Source: Drechmeria coniospora (lineage: Eukaryota; Ascomycota; Sordariomycetes; Hypocreales; Ophiocordycipitaceae). Taken from it: a DNA stretch of 64,000 nt. This document shows positions 9,303 to 19,748 of the stretch, one piece after another (within the stretch, counting starts at the first letter, position 1; each line of letters opens with the position of its first letter). The position numbers and the translations under genes are program-made. The notes beneath the pieces are model-generated. The model was not told the DNA's origin, ran no database searches, and saw only the letters and a program-made list of their open reading frames with translations. The stretch is taken from the NCBI RefSeq assembly GCF_001625195.1, contig NC_054389.1:10598520-10662519 (forward strand). Reading direction: 5' to 3'.

Positions 9303-10823
9303 TCACGGGTTCTCTGCTGGCGCTTGGGTATCATCCGCTCGCTTCTTCCTCTTCCTCGACGCCAGCAGCTCCCTCTTCTGCTGCTTCCGTACTTGCTTGT
9401 CCAGGTTTCCGATCGTCTTGGTCTCGTTGCCGCACGGCCATTTTGCCATCGCTGCCTCCTCCGCTTCCGCATCCCACTCCCTCGGCAAGACGGCAAAGAC
9501 AAGATAGGATGTGTGCGTCTTCAGATCTTGCTCGGTGCGGTGAGTGAGACGGCCTTGCATGAATACCGGCTCCTGATCCTGGTCCTCCTCATCTGCGTTC
9601 GACGTTTCACCGTCAGGGGGTGGCCTTGATGATCCGTCCGTGGCAGAATCTGCATCAACTTCCATCTTGTTATCCAAGGACTCTGAGCTGGGGCCGGACT
9701 GTTGTGCCCTATGGAATTCGTGCGTCTTCTTGAGGTCGCTCTTGAGCTTCTTGAGGGCCTCCTTCACATCGGACGGTGTTGCACAGACGCCCCTTTCCAT
9801 GGGGAAGCTTACACCTACGCGGTCCCGCATGACATTGATCTTCCTGTGGGCAATCTCGACCATGTCAATGTCCGTCCAGCCCAAGGTGCGCATTTCCGTC
9901 ACGGTCCGTGAGACTTGCTCGATGCATGGGGAAAAGGTGCAAATATGAACCGTTTGCGCCGGGTCCAGCGGCGATTTCCAAGACGGGTCGGCGTCATCCT
10001 CGGCGCCTCCTTTCCGAATCTTTCGTCGGGATAGATGATGTATCGCATCCCACGGCGCAGGTAGATCGAGAAAAACAGCTGTCGCTTCGGGAGACTGGCC
10101 GTCGATCAAGAATCCGTCCTCGCATACGTCTCGATGTGTGATTTGAACGACGCCGTCCAGCGAGTGGTCTTTGATCTCCTGTCGCAACTTCTGGAACCGC
10201 GGCTCGTGAAACTCGAAACTGAACACCTTGCCTTTTCTCTCCCCATCACCGTTGGGGTACCCGTTGTAGACAGCTCTTGTCGACGCGTGCGTGAAGCTCC
10301 CGCTTCCGGCACCAGCCTCTATGATTCTCGTTCCTGGCCGTGCACGGATTCGCTGGAGTATGTAGCTGTAATCGGGCGTGTAGACGACCTGCGTCCTGTG
10401 GGGCAAGCTGCTCGTCCACAGCTCGGGCGTCGGTCGAAGGATGTAAACGAAGCCGCTAGATGCCGCAACTGCCTTGGCGACGACTCTCTGCGCCACCTTC
10501 TCGTCGCCTTCATCCTGACTAGGAACGGGCGTCGGCGTGTTCGAGTCGCTTTCGATCTCCTCAAGCCTCCTCTTGCGCGCTCTGGATCCCGTGTCGACGA
10601 CGGAGGCGCGAACCTGCGAGCCCCATGGAATTCCAAGCAGAGTCGAATGCGGAAATGAACCGAACCTCGTATTTAACGTCGCCCCGTGAACATAGCCATC
10701 GACAGCCGAGGTGGACTGCTCGAGTCTCAACGGTTGGAAGTTGTTGCGCGACAAGCTGACAATCGCGAGCGTATCCGGCGTCGTCGACAGAGATTTCTCC
10801 AAAAAAGGGGACGACCTGGTCAT
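9303..10823 (-). CDS. trm61: tRNA (adenine-58-N1)-methyltransferase catalytic subunit Trm61
   Basis: A 506-residue single-exon protein, the SAM-binding catalytic partner of Trm6 that makes m1A58 in tRNAs, including initiator tRNA. The N-terminal 70 residues form the small beta domain (IVSLSRNNFQPL, VDGYVHGATLNTRFGSFPHSTLLGIPWGSQV). The Rossmann methyltransferase follows: VVYTPDYSYIL, then motif I IIEAGAGSGSFT near residue 170, the acidic ribose-binding FSFEFHEPR, and the catalytic-side sequence AVFLDLPAPWDAI. A family insertion of acidic, low-complexity residues (about 385-425) precedes the conserved end TSYLVFAVLP. The C-terminal basic tail fits a nuclear signal. The start ATG at 10823 gives the normal family length. 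Confidence 0.94.
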   Translation of the reverse strand: MTRSSPFLEKSLSTTPDTLAIVSLSRNNFQPLRLEQSTSAVDGYVHGATLNTRFGSFPHSTLLGIPWGSQVRASVVDTGSRARKRRLEEIESDSNTPTPVPSQDEGDEKVAQRVVAKAVAASSGFVYILRPTPELWTSSLPHRTQVVYTPDYSYILQRIRARPGTRIIEAGAGSGSFTHASTRAVYNGYPNGDGERKGKVFSFEFHEPRFQKLRQEIKDHSLDGVVQITHRDVCEDGFLIDGQSPEATAVFLDLPAPWDAIHHLSRRKIRKGGAEDDADPSWKSPLDPAQTVHICTFSPCIEQVSRTVTEMRTLGWTDIDMVEIAHRKINVMRDRVGVSFPMERGVCATPSDVKEALKKLKSDLKKTHEFHRAQQSGPSSESLDNKMEVDADSATDGSSRPPPDGETSNADEEDQDQEPVFMQGRLTHRTEQDLKTHTSYLVFAVLPREWDAEAEEAAMAKWPCGNETKTIGNLDKQVRKQQKRELLASRKRKKRADDTQAPAENP

Positions 10824-12746
10824 GGTGACAGTATTTCAGCTGATGCCAGCGACTGGTCACGTAAAATACTTTGTGCGGTTGAACAGAAAGCACCAGCCAT
10901 TGCTCGAAAGCTCGGGAAAAATTCCATGTACTCTGTCGTCAGGCTGGTGGATCCCCCACAACGGAGTATTGTACGGTCGCTGAGTATTATTAATTATTAC
11001 CGTAAGTAAGTACTTACACCTCGGAGCATAGTAGGTGCTTTAGTTAAGTACTATACTTACAGTACTTGGACTTACAACAAGTAGGAGATTGCTGCTCTCC
11101 AGCCACTGCGCCTTATTAAAGGGCCACCAAAAAATGTACTAATCCGACAGCGGATTGACACTATGGAGCGCCGGAACCGCCTAATATCTGCTGGGCGAGT
11201 TCCCCGCAGGCGACAACGTTCTTGACACTGCTGGGACTGCTGAGACTGCTGGGACTGCTGGGATTGCTTGCGCCGCTGTGATAGCCAGCACCGCTGTGAC
11301 TATTCGAGTTGCCGAGTCACCGATATGACCATCTTTCTTTATGGCAGCAGAGCAGGCGTAAACGTATTGCAGTAAACTAAGGCTATTGCAAAGGGGAATG
11401 TGTATCGAGTAAAAATCAAGTACATCAGCGGTACCAGGTGCCGACTAATGGGTGCAGTTCATATGCATGCAAGTACACGCTGTATTGCTAGTAATACTGG
11501 TTCCCTACTTGTAAGTTGTACTAGGTGCAAGTACGGAGTAAGTATAATAGTATCACACCGTACTCTGTTGGGAACCTGTATTGTTACGTTTTCACCCCGG
11601 CAAACCGAGGGGAGATGAAATCTTTGGCATAAATCAGACATGGATCATGGACAAGTTGACCTGAGCAATACAGCACTCTACTTTTACCTCGTAGGGTCCA
11701 AAGTTATAGATAAAGCATAGGTCCGGGCAGCTAACAAGCACAGGTCACATTACTGCGAGTGCACGTAGGTGTCTGTACTTACACCGTGCTTCAGCAATAC
11801 GGAGCATGAAGTAGCGCTGTACTTACGGAGTATTACGGCGTACTACAGTACAGTAAGTACCACTAGGGTGCCTAAGCTCGACTGTACTAGGTATACTAGT
11901 AGGTAGCGAGACACTTGAGCGCAATGCAGCAGTCCGTACGGAGTACTTGTACCTGGTAAATACTGCACACCTCTGTGCTGTAGGTGCAATAAGTGATATA
12001 CAACGAACAGTACTGTACATACGGAGAACTGTTCAAGTACTTGTAGGTGTATACATGTAATAAGCACTAGGTACTTACAGTACAGTAGAGTGCCATAAGT
12101 CCTTACGTAACTTACTTGGTACTCTCTGGCAATCCACCTACTGTACATTATACTTAAAGCGGCTCACTGGGTGGGTAGTCGCTCTCGCGAGTACCGCTCT
12201 AATAACGGTCAGATCAACTTATATCGGGGAATGCCCCGCTTCCAACGAAGCTTGCCAGGAGGTTCGACTTCAGCAGTGGACCCAAGTCCTCTCAGTGTAC
12301 TCCGTATTACGGAGTACACGATTGAGGTCTGGGGGGATGTAAGTAAGTCATCCGGTCGCCTCGCTGCAGAAACCAAGCGCGAGGTCTCACGGTCACCGGC
12401 GCCCCAACAGCAGGAAAGCGTCGGGACGGGGGCTCTGAGACGTCTCGGGCTAATTCTACCTCATGTGGAGGGTCCGCTCAGAAAAATGAGCCGTTGCGTA
12501 AGCCTGCACCGTCGGGTTCGTGGTCCAGGGGCACGGTACGAGGATGCCCCTCTGCGTGCGTCGGACTGTCCATATCCAGCATCGTGACACCTTCGCAAAC
12601 CCGTCCGGTGCTGAATGCTGAATGGGGGTGAAAATGATGACTGTGGCATGCTTGAACCCTCATCAGGCTCGCGACGTCCTGATCTGCTTCCGACTTTTGG
12701 CCTGCGAATGTCGCGTTCAATGCCGTCATCATGTTCTAATGCCTAC
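10824..12746. repeat. Long intergenic gap rich in GTAC palindromic words
   Basis: 1.9 kb with no supported gene. From 10965 to 11100 and from 11400 to 12165 the sequence is dominated by AGTACTTAC, GTACGGAGTACT, TACTCCGTA and CAGTACAGTA words. At 12295-12320 two copies face each other (GTACTCCGTAT / TACGGAGTAC). A 9-base tandem repeat lies at 11227-11271. Positions 12170-12740 are GC-balanced and open in several frames but show no domain. Confidence 0.6.
11227..11271. repeat. 9-bp tandem repeat (ACTGCTGGG)
   Basis: Four near-identical copies of ACTGCTGGG (second copy ACTGCTGAG) followed by a decayed fifth copy. Non-coding. Confidence 0.85.
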
Positions 12747-14512
12747 TCACGCAGCAGCTGCGCTCCTCGTGCGAACGAGGTGCGACGGTGTGTCCTGGAG
12801 CGGGTCATTGTCACTCTTCATCTTCTCAATGCCGGCAACTTGCTCGCTCGCCGGCTTATCCTTGTCCGATTCGCCCGCTTCGCCCAAACCGACAAGGTCG
12901 ATGAATTTCCAGCACTCGACACCACCGTTGCCGCTTCGATGGAAAATGGCCTTGTCATCGTTGACGCCCTCGTCGTTGACGCCCTCTGCAGGCGTGGCGA
13001 CCTCATCGACCGTCTCGGCAAGACGTAGTTCTGCTTCGTTGACGTCGACGCCCGCGCCGTCGACGAGGTCGTCGGCATGCGTTGGGGCAACGGGAAATCC
13101 ATTGACGCGAAACAGCTGAAGTTGGGCGCGAAGATTGAGCCGCAGAACCCGCTCGGGGTTTTCGGCGCCAAAAACTTTACTGGTAAGCCAGGGGAACAGA
13201 ATACCGAAATCCGACTGGCTCAAGTGGGCCGAATGGACGACATAGAAGAAGTTGGGCTCGGCATGCTTGACACCGCCTGGGCGCTCGAACATCTCCGAGG
13301 TGACGACGGTGGCGGACGGGTCCGGAGAGAGGATTCGCGCCGTCAGGTGTAGATGCTCCGTCCATTTGAAGAAGGCCTCGGACTCGACGGCCAAGAGTGC
13401 CCTTCCACCCGAGGCCGAGGGCAAGTCGGCAAACATGGGCAATGGCAGCCGGAGGAGGGGAGCCGAGTTCGGAGCGGCGAGCGGCAGGCACCACATGTCG
13501 AGGAGCATCGTCACCGTCCTCTCCGTGATCTGCCGACGAAGACTGCTGCCTTTGGCCGGGGAAAACAGCGGCTTCCTCATGGCCACCACCTCGGCCGTGT
13601 CGGCGTAGTAGGTGCTTTTCAAGAACTGGACCATCGTCGCCGCGCCAAAGCTGTGTCCGCCAAACACGACGCGTCCGGGGTCCTGGACGTCAAGCTGAGC
13701 GGAAAACTGCTGCAGGCTCGGCGTCGACAGGTTAAGGTTCGACACAGCTTGGCCTTGGTCTATGGCAAGGACGGCGTCGTGTATCAAGCCCAATTCCCAA
13801 AGCCTCGTCCGCAGCTGGCCTTCTCGGGCTTCGTAGACTTCGGGCCCTGCTTTATGCGATATCTTGCTGTAGGGGATGATCCGCCGGTCCTTGTTTGCCT
13901 GGCGGACGAACGCCGTGACGGCGCTACCGTCGCGATGCTCGGGGCAAATGACCACGACGCCATGGGAGGCGAGGGAGCCGGCGATGTACGAGTACGAGTT
14001 GCGGCCGCCGCCGAGGCCATGCGAGAAGATCATTGTCGGCCATCGCCCGTTGCCCGTTTTCGCCTCTGCCATCTTCGCATTCTTGCAAACCGGGATGGAG
14101 GTGTAGTGGAGATGTCGGGGAAGGAAGCTACTCGGGCATGGTTAGCAAGAAAACGCTCGCCTTGGTCCGATGCGATCCGGTCAGGCCCTTACGATAAGAC
14201 CTCGGCCAAGGCTGAGCCTACGCCGAGGAACTTGGTATAGGCAGACACGTGATGCCTTTGCGGGTTTGGCAGCCAGCTGATTCGCTTCTCGCCCGATTCG
14301 GGAACGGCTGGGTAGAAGACGCGAAACTGAACCGTCGGAATGTCGACCGCCTCTTCGGGCACGTCGCTCGGCGCATTCAGTTCCGAGACGGGCGTCTCGA
14401 CATCGACCGTGCCGACTTTGTACGGCCCTGTGTACTCGGGAAAGGCGGGAACCAGGCTCATGCGGGCCAGGCAGGCGGCGATCTTGGACGCCGCCGTCGG
14501 CTTGGGCGTCAT
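12747..14512 (-). CDS. Platelet-activating-factor acetylhydrolase-like lipase
   Basis: A 566-residue alpha/beta hydrolase of the PAF-acetylhydrolase/phospholipase A2 group VII type. Exons: 14512-14193 and 14127-12747; the 65-nt intron is GTAAGG...GAGTAG with a GCTAAC branch and joins the frame through SFLPRHLHYTSIPV. Family marks: VPAFPEYTGPYKVGTVDVE and VQFRVFYPAVPESG at the N-terminus, WPTMIFSHGLGGGRNSYS (oxyanion-hole strand), GVVVICPEHRDGS, and the nucleophile elbow GGHSFGAATM near residue 260. The region after residue 450 is acidic and low in complexity. There is no signal peptide, so an intracellular enzyme acting on oxidised or short-chain phospholipids is likely; the exact substrate is not known. 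Confidence 0.88.
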
Positions 14513-15954
14513 CTTTGTTGGTCTCGACAGGACATCGATGACAGTCTACAGTAGAGTAGGTAAAATCAAAGTCAGTGGTGCAAGCAAGGTCGAAATAGGG
14601 TTGCAAGTAAGTAAGTATGTATTAGTTCAGGATCGGGGGCGTGACTGATGCGAGGGTCTTGGGTGTCCATTCCCAAAAGAGACTGGTGCGGCACGATGCG
14701 ATGGCTTCGAAGCTGCTCTGCTACTGCCATGTCTCTGGTCTCGTCAGTCTCCAAATATTAACCCAACAACCCAACGCCCGCTTCCTTCTCGCCGCCCACA
14801 AGCTCCCAGAAGAGTAGTGGCACGACAACCCTCTCGGAGGAAGGGACGCGTTTTGCACGGCTGTTTGCTTGCATGAGCTGTCATCGCAATGGTAGACGTT
14901 TGCATACTGTGAGTAAGTAAGTACACTTTCCAGTAGTGGACCCCTATACTCGTACAAGTATTGTGTTACTTATCAACATGTATTACTCCGTATAGCTACT
15001 TGAACTCTACCCATGTTTTGTGTTGGAGGAGCACACCTACTGAGCACATGCTACGAGTACCGTACATAATACTCCGTACTCCGTACTTCAACCTACAACA
15101 TCATTTCTTACCTGCAGCGCCTGTTTCAGCCCCTGGCCAACGAAAACGGCAAGATACAGCTTTCGGCACCGTGTCATCCACGCGCCCCTGACCAACCACG
15201 AAAATCTCCTGCTCGAGGATTTTACGCTCGAGAACCTCAACCGAACCTGGGTGCCCATTCAGGGTTGACATTGTGTGACAACGCAGGGGACTATCTCTAG
15301 TGATCAATGCATTCACCGCCTTCGTCCTCACCCCTAGTCACACTCGGGAACGGCCTGCTAGCTACTAGACTTCTACCACTGGTGAACCCGTTGTCTCTGA
15401 CATGATCATTCCCGATTCTTCTTCATGACACAAGTAACTCATTAAAACAAGCCAGTGATCATTCTGCTGGCGGTCAGGACATGGCGGCTCATGCTTGCTG
15501 CATAAATGTGGCAACGAACTTAACAACACTGGTTGCCTGGATGCAATAACTACGTCAGTCATTCCTGTTGGTAGGATACCTCTGGCTGCTTGGATGCAAC
15601 GGCTGCCTAGGTCATTCTAGCTGCCTAGATGCAATAACTATTCTAATTGCAAAGATGCTACAAAATCTAATTAGGATCTGACTAATCTAACTGATCGATT
15701 GGGGAATCTCTTTTTCTTGTATACAAGGACTGCTCTTCTTCCTTTCCTGTTACTGAAATGAAGCATAACAACCATACCGACTTGTATTTCCTAAAATTCC
15801 ACTGTTTTGATTAATCCCTGTTACAAATCTCCTACAGTCCTCTGCAAATTATATATTTTGCAATAGATTGTTCTGCCAATACCAGCCTATCAACCGCGCA
15901 ACCGTCTCACTCTCGAAACTTCACAAAAACCAAGTGTTGTTGGCAGCCAGCACC
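14513..15954. other. Intergenic, AT-rich with degenerate repeats
   Basis: 1.4 kb between divergent genes. GTAC-type words cluster at 14910-15090. From about 15490 to 15860 the sequence is distinctly AT-rich, and a 20-base unit (GCCTRGATGCAATAACTA) occurs at 15535-15552 and again at 15625-15642, with weaker copies between. This may be a decayed repeat; no transposase frame is visible. Confidence 0.5.
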
Positions 15955-16611
15955 ATGGTGGAATACATACAGCTCCTTCCCCGGGTAGACTGTACCTTTC
16001 TCCGCCGGCTGGCAGCCAAGTCCGAACATTGGGCTGAAATGGCAAAATGGCTCGAAGCCCACGTCTTGAGAAAAATGGAGCGCTGGACCACGATGGCGCG
16101 ACAGGGCGACGTCATGTATTGCCATTCGGATTTGCACCAAAGCCTTACAAGTCGTCTCAGGCGGTTTGAGCGGAAATTCTCCGTCCCTTTGCAATGGATC
16201 TTCGTTAATGAAAACTACGTAATCCAAAGGAGCTTCCTGCGCCTCCCCGAAGACATGCACGGCTCCGCCTCCGGCTACGGCCACCTGACCTGGGCTACCG
16301 GCTTTTCCGAAATCTTCTCTGGTCGGATGGGCGGATGCGAAGAATGCATCGGGGGCAACGTTCATCCATGTCAGTCATTAGTGACGCGCGCTTACCTCGA
16401 AATCATGGATTTCCCTGGCTTGGGCGTCGGAATCATGTTGAATTGGATGAAGTTCTCGAAGCCTCAACTGATCAGGATTTCTACTTGCATGGCCATGGTC
16501 ACTTTGGCCGTCATATTTGGCAGGCTTGACTTGCCCGAAATTTCGAACTACGTGTTGGACGTGCTGCATGTATGGACAACATACCTCGACTACAACTGGC
16601 CCGTGTTCTGA
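15955..16611 (+). CDS. Hypothetical protein, weak gene call
   Basis: A 218-codon open frame starting at an ATG in good context (CACCATGG). The protein is rich in Trp, Met and Leu, with one possible membrane segment (IRISTCMAMVTLAVIFG, C-terminal third) and a four-cysteine stretch GGCEECIGGNVHPC. I recognise no family. The frame remains open upstream to 15868. It sits beside an AT-rich, possibly decayed region, and a 153-codon frame is also open on the other strand, so it could be a remnant or a chance frame. It converges on the transcription-factor gene. Confidence 0.35.
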   Translation: MVEYIQLLPRVDCTFLRRLAAKSEHWAEMAKWLEAHVLRKMERWTTMARQGDVMYCHSDLHQSLTSRLRRFERKFSVPLQWIFVNENYVIQRSFLRLPEDMHGSASGYGHLTWATGFSEIFSGRMGGCEECIGGNVHPCQSLVTRAYLEIMDFPGLGVGIMLNWMKFSKPQLIRISTCMAMVTLAVIFGRLDLPEISNYVLDVLHVWTTYLDYNWPVF

Positions 16612-17096
16612 GAAACCCTCTTGTCGCAACTTGATCTGAGGCCCTGGATTGGATGGGGTTTTGCAACGACGGTTCACATGAGTTTGTGCCCCAGTCTGCT
16701 CTTCTTATTTCCGTTGCGGCAATAGCAAGCAAATTGTCTCGTCTCGCAAACTTGGGCCCCTCATCGAGTGGTAGCTGGTAAGAACTCCTGTTTACAGAAG
16801 CATAACACAAGCGATGCGAGCTTCTGCGAGAGGGACCCTGTTTTTTTGTTTTGTCAGTGGGCTTCATGTTGCCATCAAAAACTTGGCAGTATCACAAGGT
16901 TCCATGAAAAGGCTCTTGAGCCGCCGCCGTTGCGGTCTATCTTGTTCAGCGAGCGCAGATATTGTTCACCAGTCATTCCGGTGCCAACGGCGACAAGGAA
17001 AGCTGAAAGCTGTATGCCTCAATGTCGTCATGGGTAGTTCACAGTTGTATAATATGTAATATTCTTTTCCAGCACGATTTCGTCACCTCGGATTGT
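16612..17096. other. Intergenic, convergent
   Basis: 485 bases holding the 3' ends of two converging genes. Nothing else is supported. Confidence 0.5.
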
Positions 17097-19748
17097 CTAG
17101 TACCCTGCCCCGCCCCCGAGGAGAAGGTCCCTACAGACTGCCAGCCGTTGGTGTGCTTCGGTCAGTAGCTCGGTGTTTGCTTCTTCCAAAATCCCCTCGA
17201 CGACATCCAGCAGCTCTGGAAGGCCCTCGTGGAGTAGGCCGGCCGTTTCCTCATCCAGCTCGCTAAGCACGGCGACGCTGGATAGATACGCGGCCATTCT
17301 AGCGTAGGTGCTATTGGCCATCTGTGACGGGTGTAAGGGAAACCCCTTGCCGGGGGGGCGGCCCACGGCCTGGACAAAGGCCCAGATAGACAGGACGGCG
17401 TAGTAAAGGATCCAGGGCCTGTGGGGGTCCGTCTCGTTGCGAAGCGAGTACATCGACGTACTGTTGGGGCTGCTGCATATGCTCGGGCAAGGGCTCACGA
17501 GGACGCTGTGGAGCAGTCGGAAGGCGTGAAGAATCGCATGTCGAGTCGAGGCCCGCTTCGCCCACGAACTCATACGCTTCACCGCATCGGCATAGTCTAT
17601 AGAAGACACCTTGCGTCCGAGAAGGCGTTTCGCGCCAGCGTAGATTTGGCAGTCTACGATGTCGGCGTAAAGGCTGACGTGAGCGAGATGGAGGAGGAGG
17701 GAAGCGCTGAGTATTGGACCATTAGACAGGGGCCGCTGACGCGCGGCATCCGGGCCCGTGACGGTATGCGACACGGTAACGTCAAAGGTCGTCTCGCAAC
17801 TGTCGAGTGCTTTGAGAAGCATTATCCTCCAGCTGCCGAGTGGCTCGGCCTCGGGCGTTTGGAGATCTAGCCATTTGAGATGGGCCATTTTGTGACCCAG
17901 ATGCCAGCCGACGCTCAACAGACCGGATAGGATGATCATGCAGCCGAAGGGGTGCGTCTTGACTTCTTTGCCGTGCAAGACGCTCTTGAGCTCGTCGAGG
18001 AAGGAGACCTGTCGGGGACGGCACGTGCGGAAGTTGCCGTCGAGCTGTCGCACAAGGTCGGCGTTATTGGCCGTCCAGAGATTGTCATCACAGGGCAGGG
18101 GGAGGCGAATCTCATGAACGGCCATGTCGGCAGCGTGTCCGAAGGTGGCGGCGTGAAGGATGTCAAGCATGAAGGCGACGAAGACGACGCGGCGCATCGA
18201 CTCCGCATCCGCCCATCTGGCCCACCAGGTACCGACATCCAAGGGGATGTCGTCGGCGCAAGTGCTTCGAACCAGGGGAGATTCACTACCAGCTGTACCT
18301 ATCATGGGGCTTCCTCGACGGAGCAAGGCCAAGAAGGAAGAATGGTATATATGCCCCCTTTCGTGGAATTTTCTCGACGAGTACATCTTTTCGTAAAACT
18401 CCAAGAACAGGAGGGCCTGGGCCACCCAAAGGCCGATAGGGGGCACCGAGTCGTCCGATGTGGCAATTTCCCATCGCACGCTGGCAATGATGACGTCGGC
18501 AAAGGCGCCGTGCTCCGACAACCGGCCCGTGGCATCTCGGCTACGTTGAGAGGCTGCACCGAGGGAGACGATGACGAGAAGGAGGAGTATCGGGCATCGG
18601 TTTGGCGAAAAGGTGTGTTGGTGGACGACGGGGAGGCGAGGCGAGACGTTGTCCCAAAACTCACAAAGGCAGTCCCGTACCATGTCGAGGCTGAGGGCTG
18701 AGGGGTAGCCTCCGCTTTCCCGTACGAGATTTGGCATGAGGATATCGTACTGCGGTTGCTTCTTTCGAAATCTTTGAAACCAATGCAGTAATTCCTGGCG
18801 TCGAGATTCCGTGACGCACTCCCCAAAGGCATCCGACTGACAGACTGCTACGTCCAATGGCGGAAGTCTGGAGAGCGATTCACCGTCGCAGTGAGTCTTG
18901 TTCTTCAAGTTCGATTCCAACATGGTGTCGAGGAAACGTAAAGGGGCCATGCGCACATTGTTGCACGTCGTTTGAGGGTCGAACAGCCAGGCGGCAAAGC
19001 TGCTCCGGCCCCGCTGGATGGCGGCAGGATGCGTCAGGTTGGCCAAGTCCACCATGGCCGAGGGCTCTGACAACGCCGCCGCATTGCCACCATATGTTCC
19101 CTGTCTGTGAAGGTAGGCATTGGAGGCCGGCTGGTCGTCGAGGGGCGAAGTCCACGTCGTGCTGCCACTCGTTTCGGTGGTCGTCGCCGCGTTGATGTCG
19201 GGCGTCAGAGTCGGCAAGCCGGTGGCATCGTGAGGGCCGCCAGAGGAGGGCAGTGGTCGATTGTAGTGGTCATTTGGGTTATCATTTCTCCGACTTGGCC
19301 GAGGTCTGGACGAAACCGACGTTGAATCTGTGCCGGTTTTCGCACCCGTCATCGAAGCATCAAAGCAAGGTATCTTGTTGCGTGGGGTGTAGGAAGGTGA
19401 TGAGCGATGTCGGTTTTTGTGTCGCAGAAGCAGGTCGAGGCGCACAAACTTTTGATTACAGTCGGCAACGTCGCATTGGAAAACGTCCTTGGGATTGTCT
19501 GAAGCTTGCCGTGTCAGTGCCTTCATACGAGGCAGCAATATGGGTTCATCCATCAATCCGAGATTATCAGGCGTACACAGGCACAGGCACCCACGGTTCA
19601 GCTGGTGACGCTGCAGGTGCTCAGCCCGCGAATATAACTTGCCACACCCTGCATGTTCGCAGGGAAACCGGCGTGGTGCACCCTTCCGACTTGCGCGTTT
19701 GTATCCCCCCACGGCGTCACTGCTGGCCGATAGGGGTTGTGAGGCCAT
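17097..19748 (-). CDS. C2H2 zinc-finger transcription factor with Fungal_trans domain
   Basis: An 851-residue nuclear regulator. Exons: 19748-19595 and 19498-17097. Two adjacent C2H2 fingers lie at the N-terminus: CEHAGCGKLYSRAEHLQRHQLNH (C-x4-C-x12-H-x3-H) and CDVADCNQKFVRLDLLLRHKNRH. The intron of 96 nt (GTGGGT...CTTCAG) falls exactly inside the last His codon of finger 1 (C|AC); it is a multiple of three and has no stop, so the unspliced frame is also open. A Ser/Pro/Asn-rich linker follows, then the fungal-specific regulatory domain from about residue 330 (SVRWEIATSDDSVPPIGLWVAQALLFLEFYEKMY, VVFVAFMLDILHAATFGH). This C2H2 plus Fungal_trans architecture is common in ascomycetes. Its targets are unknown. 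Confidence 0.9.
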   Translation of the reverse strand: MASQPLSASSDAVGGYKRASRKGAPRRFPCEHAGCGKLYSRAEHLQRHQLNRGCLCLCTPDNLGLMDEPILLPRMKALTRQASDNPKDVFQCDVADCNQKFVRLDLLLRHKNRHRSSPSYTPRNKIPCFDASMTGAKTGTDSTSVSSRPRPSRRNDNPNDHYNRPLPSSGGPHDATGLPTLTPDINAATTTETSGSTTWTSPLDDQPASNAYLHRQGTYGGNAAALSEPSAMVDLANLTHPAAIQRGRSSFAAWLFDPQTTCNNVRMAPLRFLDTMLESNLKNKTHCDGESLSRLPPLDVAVCQSDAFGECVTESRRQELLHWFQRFRKKQPQYDILMPNLVRESGGYPSALSLDMVRDCLCEFWDNVSPRLPVVHQHTFSPNRCPILLLLVIVSLGAASQRSRDATGRLSEHGAFADVIIASVRWEIATSDDSVPPIGLWVAQALLFLEFYEKMYSSRKFHERGHIYHSSFLALLRRGSPMIGTAGSESPLVRSTCADDIPLDVGTWWARWADAESMRRVVFVAFMLDILHAATFGHAADMAVHEIRLPLPCDDNLWTANNADLVRQLDGNFRTCRPRQVSFLDELKSVLHGKEVKTHPFGCMIILSGLLSVGWHLGHKMAHLKWLDLQTPEAEPLGSWRIMLLKALDSCETTFDVTVSHTVTGPDAARQRPLSNGPILSASLLLHLAHVSLYADIVDCQIYAGAKRLLGRKVSSIDYADAVKRMSSWAKRASTRHAILHAFRLLHSVLVSPCPSICSSPNSTSMYSLRNETDPHRPWILYYAVLSIWAFVQAVGRPPGKGFPLHPSQMANSTYARMAAYLSSVAVLSELDEETAGLLHEGLPELLDVVEGILEEANTELLTEAHQRLAVCRDLLLGGGAGY

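Noticed and set aside
12171..12587. 138-codon plus-strand frame
   Set aside because: Starts and ends in repeat words, no domain, no signal, no splice context.
16378..16677. Minus-strand frame with a GTAAGC donor opposite the hypothetical gene at 15955
   Set aside because: Splicing to the nearest acceptor meets a stop within eight codons; no protein feature supports it.
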